A DNA stretch of 64,000 nucleotides from Alistipes sp. GTDB lineage: Bacteria; Bacteroidota; Bacteroidia; Bacteroidales; Rikenellaceae. The notes under the pieces are model-generated. The model did not search any database, had not been told where the DNA came from, and saw only the letters and a list, made by a program, of their open reading frames with translations. This document shows positions 9,239 to 17,449 of the stretch, in pieces. Both the position numbers and the translations under genes were made by a program. The first letter of the stretch is position 1; each line of letters opens with the position of its first letter. Location: assembly GCA_022511345.1 (NCBI GenBank), contig JAFLRR010000010.1:26980-90979 (forward strand). Direction: 5' to 3'.

Positions 9239-10647
9239 ATCTGTTTTCTCAGGCGCGCCACGGGTATTCCCGACATTTCGCGGTATTTGGCCACCGTACG
9301 GCGCGCAATGCGGTAGCCTTTCGAGTTGAGTATGTCCATGAGTGTCTCGTCGGTCAGCGGATGACGCTTGTCCTCCTCGTCGATGCAGCGCTGCAACAGA
9401 TTCTTAATCTCGTAGCTCGACACCTCCTCGCCCGATTCGGTCTGCATGGCCTCGGAGAAGAGCGATTTGAGCAGGATTATTCCGAAGTGCGTCTGCACGT
9501 ATTTGCTGTTGACCACACGCGATATGGTCGACACGTCGAGTCCTGTCCTGTCGGCTATATCCTTGAGTATCATCGGTCGGAGCTTTCCCTTGTCGCCGTC
9601 GCGGAAATATTCGCGCTGGTAGTCGAGAATCTCGCGCATGGTGCGTGTGAGCGTGTCGCGCCGCTGCTTTATGGCCGATATGAACCACTTGGCCGAGTCG
9701 ATTTTGCTCTTGACGAACTGCACGGCCTCGCGGTTCTCCTCTCTCACGCGGCCGTCGGGCGTCACCATGTCGCGCATCATCTCCACATATCGGCGGTTGA
9801 CCTTCACCTCGGGCATGTTGCCGGAGTTGAGCGACAGGTCGAAGCGGCCGTCATGATAGTCGAGTATGAAGTCGGGAATGATGTATGGCGCGGCATCCGA
9901 ACCCTCCTCGACATAGGTGTTGCCGGGTTTGGGCGAGAGCCTGCGTATCTCGGCCACGGCCTCGCGGAACTCGTCTTCGGTGACCTGCAGTCGCGTGACG
10001 AGCTTCTCGTAGTGCTTCTTGACGAAGTCGTCGAAGTGCGAGTGTATGATTTTGCGGGCGAGCTTGCGCGCGCGGCTGGTCATGGGCAGACGGTCTATCT
10101 GCAGTTGCAGGCACTCCTTCAGGTTGCGGGCGCCTATGCCCGTCGGTTCGAGGTCCTGAATGACTGTCAGAATCCTCTCCAGCTCGGCTGCCGTGGTCTC
10201 CACGCCCTGGGTGAAGGCTAGGTCGTCGGCCACAGACTCCAAATCGCGCCGCAGATATCCGTCCTCGTCGAGACTTCCGACAAGATACGATGCCAGCCTC
10301 ATGTCTCTCTCCGAGAGGTTGCGGTAGGCGAGCTGCTCGGCCAGATACTCCTGCAGCGACCGGCCGCCCGAGATGTATACGGGTCTGGCCTTGTCGTCCT
10401 TGGAGTAGTTGTTGGCGCGGGCCTTGTAGGCAGGCGTATCGTCGTCGTGCAGATACTCCTCGACCGATATGCGCTGCTCGTCATCCTCCGAGGGGGTATC
10501 CTCCTCGAGTACGATGTTCTCCTCTATCTCCTGCTTTATGCGCTGCTCGAGCTGCACGGCGGGCAGCTCCAGCAGTTTTATCATCTGAATCTGCTGCGGA
10601 GAGAGCTTCTGCTGAAGCGAGAGTATCTGTTTCTGGTTTATAGCCAT
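9235..10647 (-). CDS. rpoN: RNA polymerase sigma-54 factor
   Basis: 470 residues. The Gln/Leu-rich N-terminal region I (L-S-P-Q-Q-I-Q-M-I-K-L-L near residue 18) binds the activator and holds the holoenzyme closed. An acidic region II follows, then the core-binding domain, and the C-terminal RpoN box A-R-R-T-V-A-K-Y-R-E recognises the -24 element. Full length and intact. Sigma-54 needs an AAA+ enhancer-binding protein, none of which is in this window. It lies 60 bp downstream of asnS on the same strand. Confidence 0.97.
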   Translation of the reverse strand: MAINQKQILSLQQKLSPQQIQMIKLLELPAVQLEQRIKQEIEENIVLEEDTPSEDDEQRISVEEYLHDDDTPAYKARANNYSKDDKARPVYISGGRSLQEYLAEQLAYRNLSERDMRLASYLVGSLDEDGYLRRDLESVADDLAFTQGVETTAAELERILTVIQDLEPTGIGARNLKECLQLQIDRLPMTSRARKLARKIIHSHFDDFVKKHYEKLVTRLQVTEDEFREAVAEIRRLSPKPGNTYVEEGSDAAPYIIPDFILDYHDGRFDLSLNSGNMPEVKVNRRYVEMMRDMVTPDGRVREENREAVQFVKSKIDSAKWFISAIKQRRDTLTRTMREILDYQREYFRDGDKGKLRPMILKDIADRTGLDVSTISRVVNSKYVQTHFGIILLKSLFSEAMQTESGEEVSSYEIKNLLQRCIDEEDKRHPLTDETLMDILNSKGYRIARRTVAKYREMSGIPVARLRKQI

Positions 10648-10707
10648 ATCTTCACCGGTTTGTCCTTAATCGCATGCCGCTGGCGGCACGCGCGGACTCT
10701 GCGGCCG

Positions 10708-12096
10708 TCAGAACTCGGCGTTTTTGGGCGTGCGCGGGAAGGGCTGCACGTCGCGGATGTTGCCGAGTCCTGTTACGAACATCAGCAGGCGGTCGAATCC
10801 CAGACCGAATCCCGAGTGCGGAGCCGAACCCCAGCGGCGGGTGTCGAGATACCACCATACATCCTTCTCGCTCATGCCGAGCTCCTCGACTCTCGCACGA
10901 AGTTTGCCATAGTCGTTTTCGCGCTCCGAACCGCCGATTATTTCGCCGATTTTCGGGAACAATACGTCCATAGCGCGCACGGTGCGGCCGTCGTCGTTCT
11001 GCTTCATGTAGAACGCCTTGATGCCCTTGGGGTAGTTTATCAGTATCACGGGGCGCTTGAAATGCTCCTCGACGAGGTAGCGCTCATGCTCCGACTGAAG
11101 GTCGTCGCCCCACTCGCAGGGGAACTCGAACTTGCGGCCCGAAGCCTTCAGAATCTCGATGCCTTCGGTGTAGTCCAGACGCTTGAAGTCGTTGTTGACT
11201 ACGAAGTTGAGGCGGTCGATAAGCTCCGGATCCCACATCTTGTTCATGAACTCGAGGTCTTCTCGGCAGTTGTCGAGCGCGTAGCGCACCAGATACTTGA
11301 TGAAGTCCTCGGCCAGCTCCATGTTGTCCTCCAGCTCGTAGAATGCCGCCTCGGGCTCGATCATCCAGAACTCCGATGCGTGGCGCACCGTGTTGGAGTT
11401 TTCGGCGCGGAACGTCGGGCCGAAGGTGTATATGCGTCCGAGCGACAGCGCGCCGAGCTCGCCCTCGAGCTGGCCCGACACGGTCAGGCTGCACTGCTTG
11501 CCGAAGAAATCCTTGGTATAGTCCACAGCGCCCTGCTCATTGCGGGGCACGTCGTTGAGGTCCATGGTCGTGACGGTGAACATGGCGCCGGCGCCCTCGC
11601 AGTCCGAGGCGGTGATTATCGGGGTGTGGAAGTAGTAGAACCCGTGGTTGTGGAAATATTCGTGTATGGCGAATGCCATGGCGTGGCGTATGCGCAGCAC
11701 GGCGCCGAAGGTGTTGGTGCGCGGGCGCAGATAGGCTATCTCGCGCAGGAACTCGAGCGAGTGTCCCTTCTTCTGCAGGGGATAGGTCTCGGGGTCGGCC
11801 GTACCGTAAATCTCGATTGAGGCGGCCTGCACCTCTACGCTCTGTCCGGCGCCCTGCGAAGCCACCAGCTTGCCGTCTACGCGCAGACAGGCACCCGTGG
11901 TAATCTGTTTGAGCAGGGCCTCGTCGAATGAAGCCAGATCGACCACAATCTGGATGTTGGCCAGACACGAACCGTCGTTGAGCGCTATGAAGGCCACGTT
12001 TTTGTTGCCCCTCTTGGTGCGCACCCATCCCTTGACGGTCACGTCGCTGCCGGGGGCAGTCGATTTCAGCAAATCGGATATTCTCGTATTTTTCAT
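10708..12096 (-). CDS. asnS: Asparaginyl-tRNA synthetase
   Basis: 462 residues from the ATG at 12096 (M-K-N-T-R-I-S); an in-frame extension further upstream lies beyond the predicted promoter and was rejected. The N-terminal OB-fold (V-T-V-K-G-W-V-R-T) binds the anticodon. The class II catalytic domain has motif 2 (F-R-A-E-N-S) and motif 3 (G-F-G-L-G-F-D-R-L). It charges tRNA-Asn in the cytosol. It has its own promoter, overlapping a divergent one. Confidence 0.95.
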   Translation of the reverse strand: MKNTRISDLLKSTAPGSDVTVKGWVRTKRGNKNVAFIALNDGSCLANIQIVVDLASFDEALLKQITTGACLRVDGKLVASQGAGQSVEVQAASIEIYGTADPETYPLQKKGHSLEFLREIAYLRPRTNTFGAVLRIRHAMAFAIHEYFHNHGFYYFHTPIITASDCEGAGAMFTVTTMDLNDVPRNEQGAVDYTKDFFGKQCSLTVSGQLEGELGALSLGRIYTFGPTFRAENSNTVRHASEFWMIEPEAAFYELEDNMELAEDFIKYLVRYALDNCREDLEFMNKMWDPELIDRLNFVVNNDFKRLDYTEGIEILKASGRKFEFPCEWGDDLQSEHERYLVEEHFKRPVILINYPKGIKAFYMKQNDDGRTVRAMDVLFPKIGEIIGGSERENDYGKLRARVEELGMSEKDVWWYLDTRRWGSAPHSGFGLGFDRLLMFVTGLGNIRDVQPFPRTPKNAEF

Positions 12097-12144
12097 AAAA
12101 ACAACCGTTTTTAACGGTCGCGGACATCGCGGCCGACACTGTTG

Positions 12145-12175
12145 CAAAGGTAGCCTTTATTTGCGATTTATCAAA
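12145..12175 (-). promoter_or_regulatory. asnS promoter
   Basis: On the minus strand a TTTG (12175-12172), a 19-bp spacer and TACCTTTG (12152-12145) match the Bacteroidota TTTG-N19..21-TAnnTTTG consensus. The predicted leader is about 45 nt. It interleaves with the divergent promoter at 12160-12190. Confidence 0.75.
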
Positions 12176-12190
12176 AAAAAACTACCTTTG
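12160..12190 (+). promoter_or_regulatory. Promoter of the LacZ-like gene
   Basis: TTTG (12160-12163), 19-bp spacer, TACCTTTG (12183-12190). The start codon is at 12221. The asnS -33 box lies between this promoter's two boxes, so both polymerases cannot occupy the site at once. Confidence 0.75.
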
Positions 12191-12220
12191 TGAGGCACAA
12201 AGCACAACACTTTGCAATTT

Positions 12221-13543
12221 ATGAAACATCTGGCCGCAGCGCTTCTCTGCCTGCTTTTTCCGGCCCTCGGCCACGCCGCCGAACCAGGCCGCGTATTCAA
12301 AACCGAATATGTCGCATTCGAGACCCGCGAGGAGTCGCGAGCCCTCGACCGCGAATCGTGCGAGCGATACCTTCCATTCCTGCCGTCGGAGGTGCGCAAC
12401 ATCGGCGGAATGAGCGTCATCCGCGGCAAGATTCAGGTGCCTCACTCGTGGAGCGATTCTGATGTATTCCTACATCTCGAGAATGTCGGCACGGCCTACG
12501 ACCTGGCCGTCAACGGCACCGCCGTGGCCCGTGTCGAGGATTCGCACACGCCGGCCGATTTTCTGATTTCGCCCTGCCTGAACGAGGGCTCGAACGATGT
12601 GGTCATCGTGCTGCGCAACAGCTCCGTGCCCCAGATTTTCGAGGGCGTAGGTCCCACGGCGCGTCAGTCGCTCGAGAACAGCTATGTCGTCAGCCGCCGC
12701 AAGGTCGGCATCCGCGACTTCGACGTCGAGCTGCGCCCCGACTCGCTCAAGCGTTTCGGCGTGTTGGACCTGAAGGTCCTCGTCGGCAACTCCTACAACT
12801 ACGAGGAGCCCCTGACCATCGGCTTCGACATCTACTCGCCGCAGGGCAAGCTGCTGGATTACAGCGTCAAGGATGTGACAATCCCGGGCCGCTCGGTCGA
12901 TACGGTGCGCTTCAGTCCCTACATCTACCACACCTACGAGAACAAGTGGGGCGACGGCCGCGCGCCGCTCTATCAGCTCACTCTTTACATCAAGGTGGGC
13001 GGCATTCCTCGCGAGTACATACCCTTGAAGATAGGCTTCGGCCATAGCGAGTTCGAAAATGGCCGCATAGTGCGCTTCGACCAGCCCGTCGACATCCGCG
13101 CCGCACGCTACAACGCCGCTGCCGACCGCCAGACCACGCGCCGCGAGATAGCCTCGCTCAAGTCACGCGGCTACAACACCCTGTGCCCCGACTATCCGCA
13201 GCCGGACTTCTTCTACGACCTCTGCGACGAGATCGGCATCTACGTCATCGACCGTGCTGCAATCAATGCTCCCTCGGCCGGCGACGACCGCACCCCGGGC
13301 GGCACTCCCTCTAACGACCCTGCGCTTGTGGGCGAGTACTTGAGTCGCGTGCAGTCCATGTATGCCCGTTCGCACAACCGCACCTGCGTCATAGCCTACG
13401 AGCTGGGAGGACCCTCGGGCAACGGTTACAACATGTACAAAGCTTACCAGTGGCTCAAGTCGGTCGAAAAGTCGCGACCGGTGATATACTCAGGCGCCGA
13501 CGGCGAGTGGAACACTGACAATGTGAACTATACTGCGGAATAG
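12221..13543 (+). CDS. Secreted LacZ-like (GH2-fold) protein lacking catalytic residues
   Basis: 440 residues from the ATG at 12221; signal peptide ends G-H-A-A. The layout follows GH2 beta-galactosidase: an N-terminal jelly-roll (~45-155), an Ig-like domain (~160-280), then the start of the TIM barrel. The strand G-Y-N-T-L-C-P-D-Y-P and the segment F-Y-D-L-C-D-E-I-G-I-Y-V align with the LacZ region N-V-V-R-C-S-H-Y-P. Where LacZ has L-G-N-E-S with the acid/base Glu, this protein has L-G-G-P-S (residues 395-399). It then ends about 40 residues later, before the nucleophile Glu region. It is therefore probably non-hydrolytic, perhaps a glycan-binding pseudoenzyme. rlmH follows after 21 bp. Confidence 0.75.
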   Translation: MKHLAAALLCLLFPALGHAAEPGRVFKTEYVAFETREESRALDRESCERYLPFLPSEVRNIGGMSVIRGKIQVPHSWSDSDVFLHLENVGTAYDLAVNGTAVARVEDSHTPADFLISPCLNEGSNDVVIVLRNSSVPQIFEGVGPTARQSLENSYVVSRRKVGIRDFDVELRPDSLKRFGVLDLKVLVGNSYNYEEPLTIGFDIYSPQGKLLDYSVKDVTIPGRSVDTVRFSPYIYHTYENKWGDGRAPLYQLTLYIKVGGIPREYIPLKIGFGHSEFENGRIVRFDQPVDIRAARYNAAADRQTTRREIASLKSRGYNTLCPDYPQPDFFYDLCDEIGIYVIDRAAINAPSAGDDRTPGGTPSNDPALVGEYLSRVQSMYARSHNRTCVIAYELGGPSGNGYNMYKAYQWLKSVEKSRPVIYSGADGEWNTDNVNYTAE

Positions 13544-13564
13544 AACGTTTTCACTCTCCGGGCG

Positions 13565-14038
13565 ATGAACATCGAACTGATTGTAATCGGCAAGAACGAC
13601 ACGGCCGAAATCGAGGCTATGGTGGCCGAATATTCGCGTCGCATAAACCGCTATTGCAAGTTTGCCATGACCATCCTGCCCGACGTGCGCAACACGCGCG
13701 GCATGTCCGAGAATGTGCAGCGCACGGCCGAGGGAGAGTCGATACTCGCACATCTCTCTGCCGGCGACTTCGTGGCGCTGCTCGACGAGCGCGGCAAGGA
13801 GTTTCGCTCGACGGAGTTCGCCGAGTGGCTTCAGAAGCGGATGAACGGCGGCGTGAAGCGCCTTGTGCTGGTCGTTGGCGGCCCTTACGGATTCTCGCGC
13901 CAGGTCTACGACCGCGCCGATGCTATGGTCTCGCTTTCGCGCATGACCTTTCCCCACGGATTGGTGCGCGCCGTGCTTGCCGAGCAGCTCTACCGCGCAT
14001 TCACCATTCTCAACCACGAACCATATCACCATGAATAG
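13565..14038 (+). CDS. rlmH: 23S rRNA (pseudouridine1915-N3)-methyltransferase
   Basis: 157 residues, the usual RlmH length. The SPOUT fold is recognisable from L-D-E-R-G-K-E-F-R-S in the middle and the SAM-binding knot region L-V-V-G-G-P-Y-G-F, followed by the C-terminal S-R-M-T-F-P-H-G-L-V-R-A-V-L-A-E-Q-L-Y-R-A. It methylates pseudouridine 1915 of helix 69 on the assembled ribosome. The final codons overlap the start of the downstream LuxR-type gene by 8 bp. Confidence 0.95.
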   Translation: MNIELIVIGKNDTAEIEAMVAEYSRRINRYCKFAMTILPDVRNTRGMSENVQRTAEGESILAHLSAGDFVALLDERGKEFRSTEFAEWLQKRMNGGVKRLVLVVGGPYGFSRQVYDRADAMVSLSRMTFPHGLVRAVLAEQLYRAFTILNHEPYHHE

Positions 14039-14609
14039 TGCGCCCCGCATAGCCGTCATAGCGGTCAACACCCTGGCAGGCATAGGCCTGAGGTCGATAC
14101 TCGAGAAGATTATCCCGATAGCCGAGGTGTGCGTCTTCCGCTCGTTCGACGAGTTCGCCGGGGCCGGCGACGACGATTTCGTCCACTACTTCATCGACTC
14201 GCAAACCTTCATCGAGCATGCCGCCGAGTTCGCCGGCCGGCGCACCATACTGCTCACAGCCTCGCCGTCGTTCACCGCGGCGGGGTGCATGCCGTCGTTA
14301 TGCATCGCCAACGACGAGGAGCACATCGTGCGCGACATCTTGCGGCTGCACCGCATGGCCCACGGTGCGTGTCCGACCCATCATGCGCAGCCGGCAGAGA
14401 CGACAGACCTCTCGCCGCGCGAGCGAGAGGTGCTGGTAATGATAGCCAAAGGCCTTATGAACAAAGAGATTGCCGACCGTCTGGGAATAGGTCTGACGAC
14501 GGTTATTTCACACCGCCGCAACCTCTCCTCCAAGCTCGGCATAAAGAGCGTGTCGGGACTGACTATCTACGCCGTGATGCGCGGATACGTCGATGCCGAC
14601 GACATCTGA
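14031..14609 (+). CDS. LuxR-type response regulator with atypical receiver
   Basis: 192 residues from the ATG at 14031, inside the rlmH stop region; a longer in-frame start was rejected. The N-terminal half has a receiver-like strand/helix rhythm with an Asp in the phospho-acceptor position (F-I-D56-S) and L-L-T-A-S for the conserved Thr strand, but the usual acidic pair near residue 10 is replaced by V-N. The C-terminal half is a clear LuxR helix-turn-helix: L-S-P-R-E-R-E-V, G-L-M-N-K-E-I-A, and T-T-V-I-S-H-R-R-N-L. No sensor kinase is adjacent. The missing acidic pocket suggests phosphorylation-independent control. Confidence 0.8.
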   Translation: MNSAPRIAVIAVNTLAGIGLRSILEKIIPIAEVCVFRSFDEFAGAGDDDFVHYFIDSQTFIEHAAEFAGRRTILLTASPSFTAAGCMPSLCIANDEEHIVRDILRLHRMAHGACPTHHAQPAETTDLSPREREVLVMIAKGLMNKEIADRLGIGLTTVISHRRNLSSKLGIKSVSGLTIYAVMRGYVDADDI

Positions 14610-14610
14610 T

Positions 14611-15351
14611 TTACTCCATCGGACGTATTCTCACCTCGGCGGCCTCCTGTGTCTTGCTGACCAGCAGGTCGAGGTCGGTTGTGCTATCCACCTGTCCGTA
14701 GTGGATGGGGTAGAATATTTTGGGCTTGATGGCATTCACCGCACGCGCAGCCTGCTCGACGGTCATCGTGTAGGGCTGGTTTACGGGTAGCATCAGAATG
14801 TCTATGTCCTTGAGTGCCAGCAGTTCAGGCGTATCTTCAGTATCTCCGGGGATGTAGATTTTCAATCCGCCTATGTCGAGCAGGTAGGCACAATCCTCGC
14901 GCTCGCGCGGGTGGAACTGCGTGTGCCCCTCCGAGATGTTGTAGGCCGGATATGCCTCGATGCGCAGTCCCGGCAGCGGCTCGGCTGTCATGCCGGGCGT
15001 CATGGTCACGCACTCGAAGTCGAAAGCCTCGGCGCTGGTGCGGTCGCACACTATGACCGACGAGCGCGCCGTGAGCGTATCTATGGCAGCACGGTCGAGG
15101 TGGTCGTAGTGCGAGTGGGTCACCAGCACGGCATCGGCCTTGGGCAGGCGTCCGTAGTCGGCGTTGTCGGCCACGGGGTCGACATAGATATGTTTGCCTT
15201 GAAACTCCACGGCCAGCGAGGCATGGCCGAAGAAGCGGATGGTGACCTCGGTGCCGTCGGGAGCCGTGAACGTGTCGGCAGGGTAGACGGGAGTCTGCGG
15301 CTTGGCGCAGCCGAAAAGCGAAAGCAGGGACATAATGGCTAAAAATTTCAT
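14611..15351 (-). CDS. MBL-fold metal-dependent hydrolase, lipoprotein (UlaG-like)
   Basis: 246 residues from the ATG at 15351. Lipobox S-L-F-G-C15 marks a lipoprotein. The metallo-beta-lactamase signature H79-x-H81-x-D83-H84 is complete, with later metal ligands in P-G-D-T-E-D and P-I-H-Y-G. The overall pattern (F-F-G-H-A-S-L at the start) is that of the UlaG/YtkL-like zinc hydrolases; its substrate is unknown. It converges with the LuxR gene with 1 bp between the stops and no terminator visible. Confidence 0.8.
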   Translation of the reverse strand: MKFLAIMSLLSLFGCAKPQTPVYPADTFTAPDGTEVTIRFFGHASLAVEFQGKHIYVDPVADNADYGRLPKADAVLVTHSHYDHLDRAAIDTLTARSSVIVCDRTSAEAFDFECVTMTPGMTAEPLPGLRIEAYPAYNISEGHTQFHPREREDCAYLLDIGGLKIYIPGDTEDTPELLALKDIDILMLPVNQPYTMTVEQAARAVNAIKPKIFYPIHYGQVDSTTDLDLLVSKTQEAAEVRIRPME

Positions 15352-15355
15352 AAGA

Positions 15356-15363
15356 CAAATATA
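15356..15363 (-). promoter_or_regulatory. Possible -7 box of the MBL lipoprotein gene
   Basis: TATATTTG on the minus strand, with a poly-T -33 candidate about 20 bp upstream. It is so close to the ATG (15351) that the message would be nearly leaderless, which makes it uncertain. Confidence 0.35.
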
Positions 15364-15381
15364 CTGAAAAACTTTCGATAT

Positions 15382-15414
15382 AAAAAAAACAGCGCCCCGC
15401 ATTGCGGAGCGCTG
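15382..15414 (-). terminator. Terminator of the rpsF-rpsR-rplI operon
   Basis: On the minus strand the stem CAGCGCTCCGC pairs with GCGGGGCGCTG (one G-T pair) around an AAT loop, followed by eight Ts. It lies just downstream of rplI. Confidence 0.85.
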
Positions 15415-15434
15415 CTCTTTCTGTTTTCGCCTGA

Positions 15435-15878
15435 TTACTCCTCGGCGGCAACTATCGAGAGCTTGATTGCAGCCTTCACCTCGCGGTGCAGCTTTGCAAC
15501 GGCCTCGTACTCGCCTACGGTCTTGATGCCGTCGACGGTGATAACCTTGCGGTCGAGCTCTATACCCTTTGCTGCCAGAGCCTCGGCCACGTCAGCCGAA
15601 GTAACGGCACCGAAGATCTTGCCCTCCTCGGCCTTGACTGCGATGGTCAGCGGCAGGTTAGCCAGCTTCTCTGCCAGAGCCTGAGCGTCGGCCAGAATCT
15701 TGGCGTCCTTGTGGGCGCGCTGCTTGAGATTCTCAGCCAGCACCTTCTTGGCCGAAGCGGTAGCTGCCTTGGCATAACCCTGGGGGATAAGGTAGTTGTT
15801 CGCATAACCGGGACGAACGTTCACGATGTCGTTGGCGTAGCCCAGATTCTCGATATCTTTGATAAGAATTACTTCCAT
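15435..15878 (-). CDS. rplI: 50S ribosomal protein L9
   Basis: 147 residues. The N-terminal domain M-E-V-I-L-I-K-D-I-E-N-L-G with V-R-P-G-Y-A-N-N-Y-L-I-P-Q-G is the L9 signature; the long Ala/Lys-rich helix and C-terminal domain (F-G-A-V-T-S) follow. It binds 23S rRNA at the base of the L1 stalk. It is last in the rpsF-rpsR-rplI operon, 22 bp after rpsR. Confidence 0.97.
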   Translation of the reverse strand: MEVILIKDIENLGYANDIVNVRPGYANNYLIPQGYAKAATASAKKVLAENLKQRAHKDAKILADAQALAEKLANLPLTIAVKAEEGKIFGAVTSADVAEALAAKGIELDRKVITVDGIKTVGEYEAVAKLHREVKAAIKLSIVAAEE

Positions 15879-15900
15879 GATCTTGTCCTCCTTGCTTTAA

Positions 15901-16188
15901 TTATTTCATGCAGTCGGTTACGAAGGGCAGCAGAGCCAGGTGACGCGCACGCTTTACAGCCTGAGCCACCTTCTTCTGGAATTTCTGCGAGGTACCGGTC
16001 AGGCGGCGGGGCAGAATCTTGCCCTGCTCGTTGAGGAACTTCTTGAGGAACTCAGCGTCCTTGTAGTCTACATACTTGATGCCGAGCTTCTTGAAGCGGC
16101 AGTACTTCTTCTTCTTGACGTCGACCGATACGGGGTTGAGGTATCTGATTTCCGACTGAGCTGCCGGAGTTGCATTTTCCTGTGCCAT
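15901..16188 (-). CDS. rpsR: 30S ribosomal protein S18
   Basis: 95 residues. Core motifs [15 protein letters not shown], the family-typical R-R-L-T-G-T and [11 protein letters not shown] are intact. The N-terminus carries a ~20-residue polar extension. S18 pairs with S6 on the 16S platform, and the genes are adjacent with 3 bp between them. Confidence 0.97.
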   Translation of the reverse strand: MAQENATPAAQSEIRYLNPVSVDVKKKKYCRFKKLGIKYVDYKDAEFLKKFLNEQGKILPRRLTGTSQKFQKKVAQAVKRARHLALLPFVTDCMK

Positions 16189-16191
16189 AGT

Positions 16192-16536
16192 CTACTCCTG
16201 TGTTTTGTTAGCGAGTTTAGCGCGACGCTTCTCCGAATATTCAACGGCGAACTTGTCCTGCTTGAAAGTTAAGAAACGGATGACGCGCTCGTCGCGGCGA
16301 TACTGCGTCTCCAGAGTGTCGATGAGCGAACCTTCGCCCGTGAATTCCGTGAAGAAGTAGAATCCGGTGGTCTTCTTCTGAATGGGGTAGGCGAGGCGGC
16401 GGAGGCCCCAGCTCTCGGCATTCACAATTTGACCGCCGTTTTCGGAGATTACTCCGCGGAATTTGTCAGCCACCTCCTGTACCTGAGCATCGGACAGCAC
16501 CGGCGTGACAATGAAAACGGTTTCGTAATTAGCCAT
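16192..16536 (-). CDS. rpsF: 30S ribosomal protein S6
   Basis: 114 residues. Y-E-T-V-F-I-V at the N-terminus, [13 protein letters not shown] mid-protein and the C-terminal [10 protein letters not shown] are characteristic. First gene of the S6-S18-L9 operon with a consensus promoter at 16587-16618. In many bacteria the S6:S18 pair feeds back on its own leader; I see no clear copy of that structure here. Confidence 0.97.
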   Translation of the reverse strand: MANYETVFIVTPVLSDAQVQEVADKFRGVISENGGQIVNAESWGLRRLAYPIQKKTTGFYFFTEFTGEGSLIDTLETQYRRDERVIRFLTFKQDKFAVEYSEKRRAKLANKTQE

Positions 16537-16586
16537 TTAGCTTTGAATTTTTAGATAAAACTTAATGTTTGCGCATTTTGCGCGTG

Positions 16587-16618
16587 CAAAGATAGTCAAA
16601 TTAAATTCAAAATTCAAA
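16587..16618 (-). promoter_or_regulatory. rpsF operon promoter
   Basis: Minus strand TTTG (16618-16615), exactly 20-bp spacer, TATCTTTG (16594-16587). The -33 box sits in a tandem TTTTGAAT-type repeat, also seen upstream of trpS. Confidence 0.8.
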
Positions 16619-16702
16619 ATTTTTCGCTCCCGAGTTGCACAAAACCTCGCTTCGTTCATGTTCGGCCGCCCGCGACATGGCGGACATCGCGCTTGTATGG
16701 AT

Positions 16703-17449
16703 TCAGAGGCTTGCGCGGCGGCGGAACTCGGCCACGGCCACGGCTGTAGCTACGGCCACGTTGAGCGACTCGCTGCCGCTGCGGTCGGCAGGATAGGAGG
16801 GGATGTAGAGGCGGTCGGTCAGAAGTTCGAGCGTCGACGGGCGCAGCCCCTTGCCCTCGTTGCCCATGACCAGCACGCCGTGGTCTGCCAGCTGGCCGGC
16901 ATACATGTCGCGTCCGTCGAGTGTCATGCCGAATACCGGTTCGCCCAGCTCGCGCATGCGCACCAGAAAATCATCCAGGTCGGTATAGCTGACGCTCACC
17001 CGCAGCACGGCCCCCATGCTCGCCTGCACCACCTTGGGGTTGAAGCAGTCGGCCGTCGAGTGGCTGCAGACTATGTTCTCTATGCCGAACCAGTCGGCTA
17101 TGCGGATTATGGTGCCGACATTTCCCGGGTTCTGCACGTCGTCGAGCGCCAGCGTCAGACGTCCGCGCAGCTTGTCGGGCGAAGCCTCGCGATGGGGCTT
17201 GCAAACCACGGCCACGCACGACGAGGGTGTCTTGAGGAGCGATATCCGCTCCATCTGCGACCTTGCCACGCGCTCGGCATCGGCATCGGCCAGTACATCG
17301 TCGGTGGCGAAGAGACGGTGAATGCGCAGGTCGGACGAGAGGATTTCGGATATGAGCTTCTCGCCCTCGGCGACGAAGAGTCCCAGTTCGTCGCGCGTGC
17401 GTTTGTCCGCGAGCGAACGGACGAGTCGTATGTCGGCTTTGGTTATCAT
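16703..17449 (-). CDS. SpoU/TrmH-family RNA 2'-O-methyltransferase
   Basis: 248 residues. An N-terminal substrate-binding domain (F-V-A-E-G-E-K-L-I) precedes the SPOUT domain with the three motifs: motif 1 N-P-G-N-V-G-T-I-I-R, motif 2 V-M-G-N-E-G-K-G-L, and motif 3 S-E-S-L-N-V-A-V-A. It would 2'-O-methylate rRNA or tRNA using SAM; the exact target cannot be told from sequence. It overlaps rnz by 4 bp. Confidence 0.88.
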   Translation of the reverse strand: MITKADIRLVRSLADKRTRDELGLFVAEGEKLISEILSSDLRIHRLFATDDVLADADAERVARSQMERISLLKTPSSCVAVVCKPHREASPDKLRGRLTLALDDVQNPGNVGTIIRIADWFGIENIVCSHSTADCFNPKVVQASMGAVLRVSVSYTDLDDFLVRMRELGEPVFGMTLDGRDMYAGQLADHGVLVMGNEGKGLRPSTLELLTDRLYIPSYPADRSGSESLNVAVATAVAVAEFRRRASL

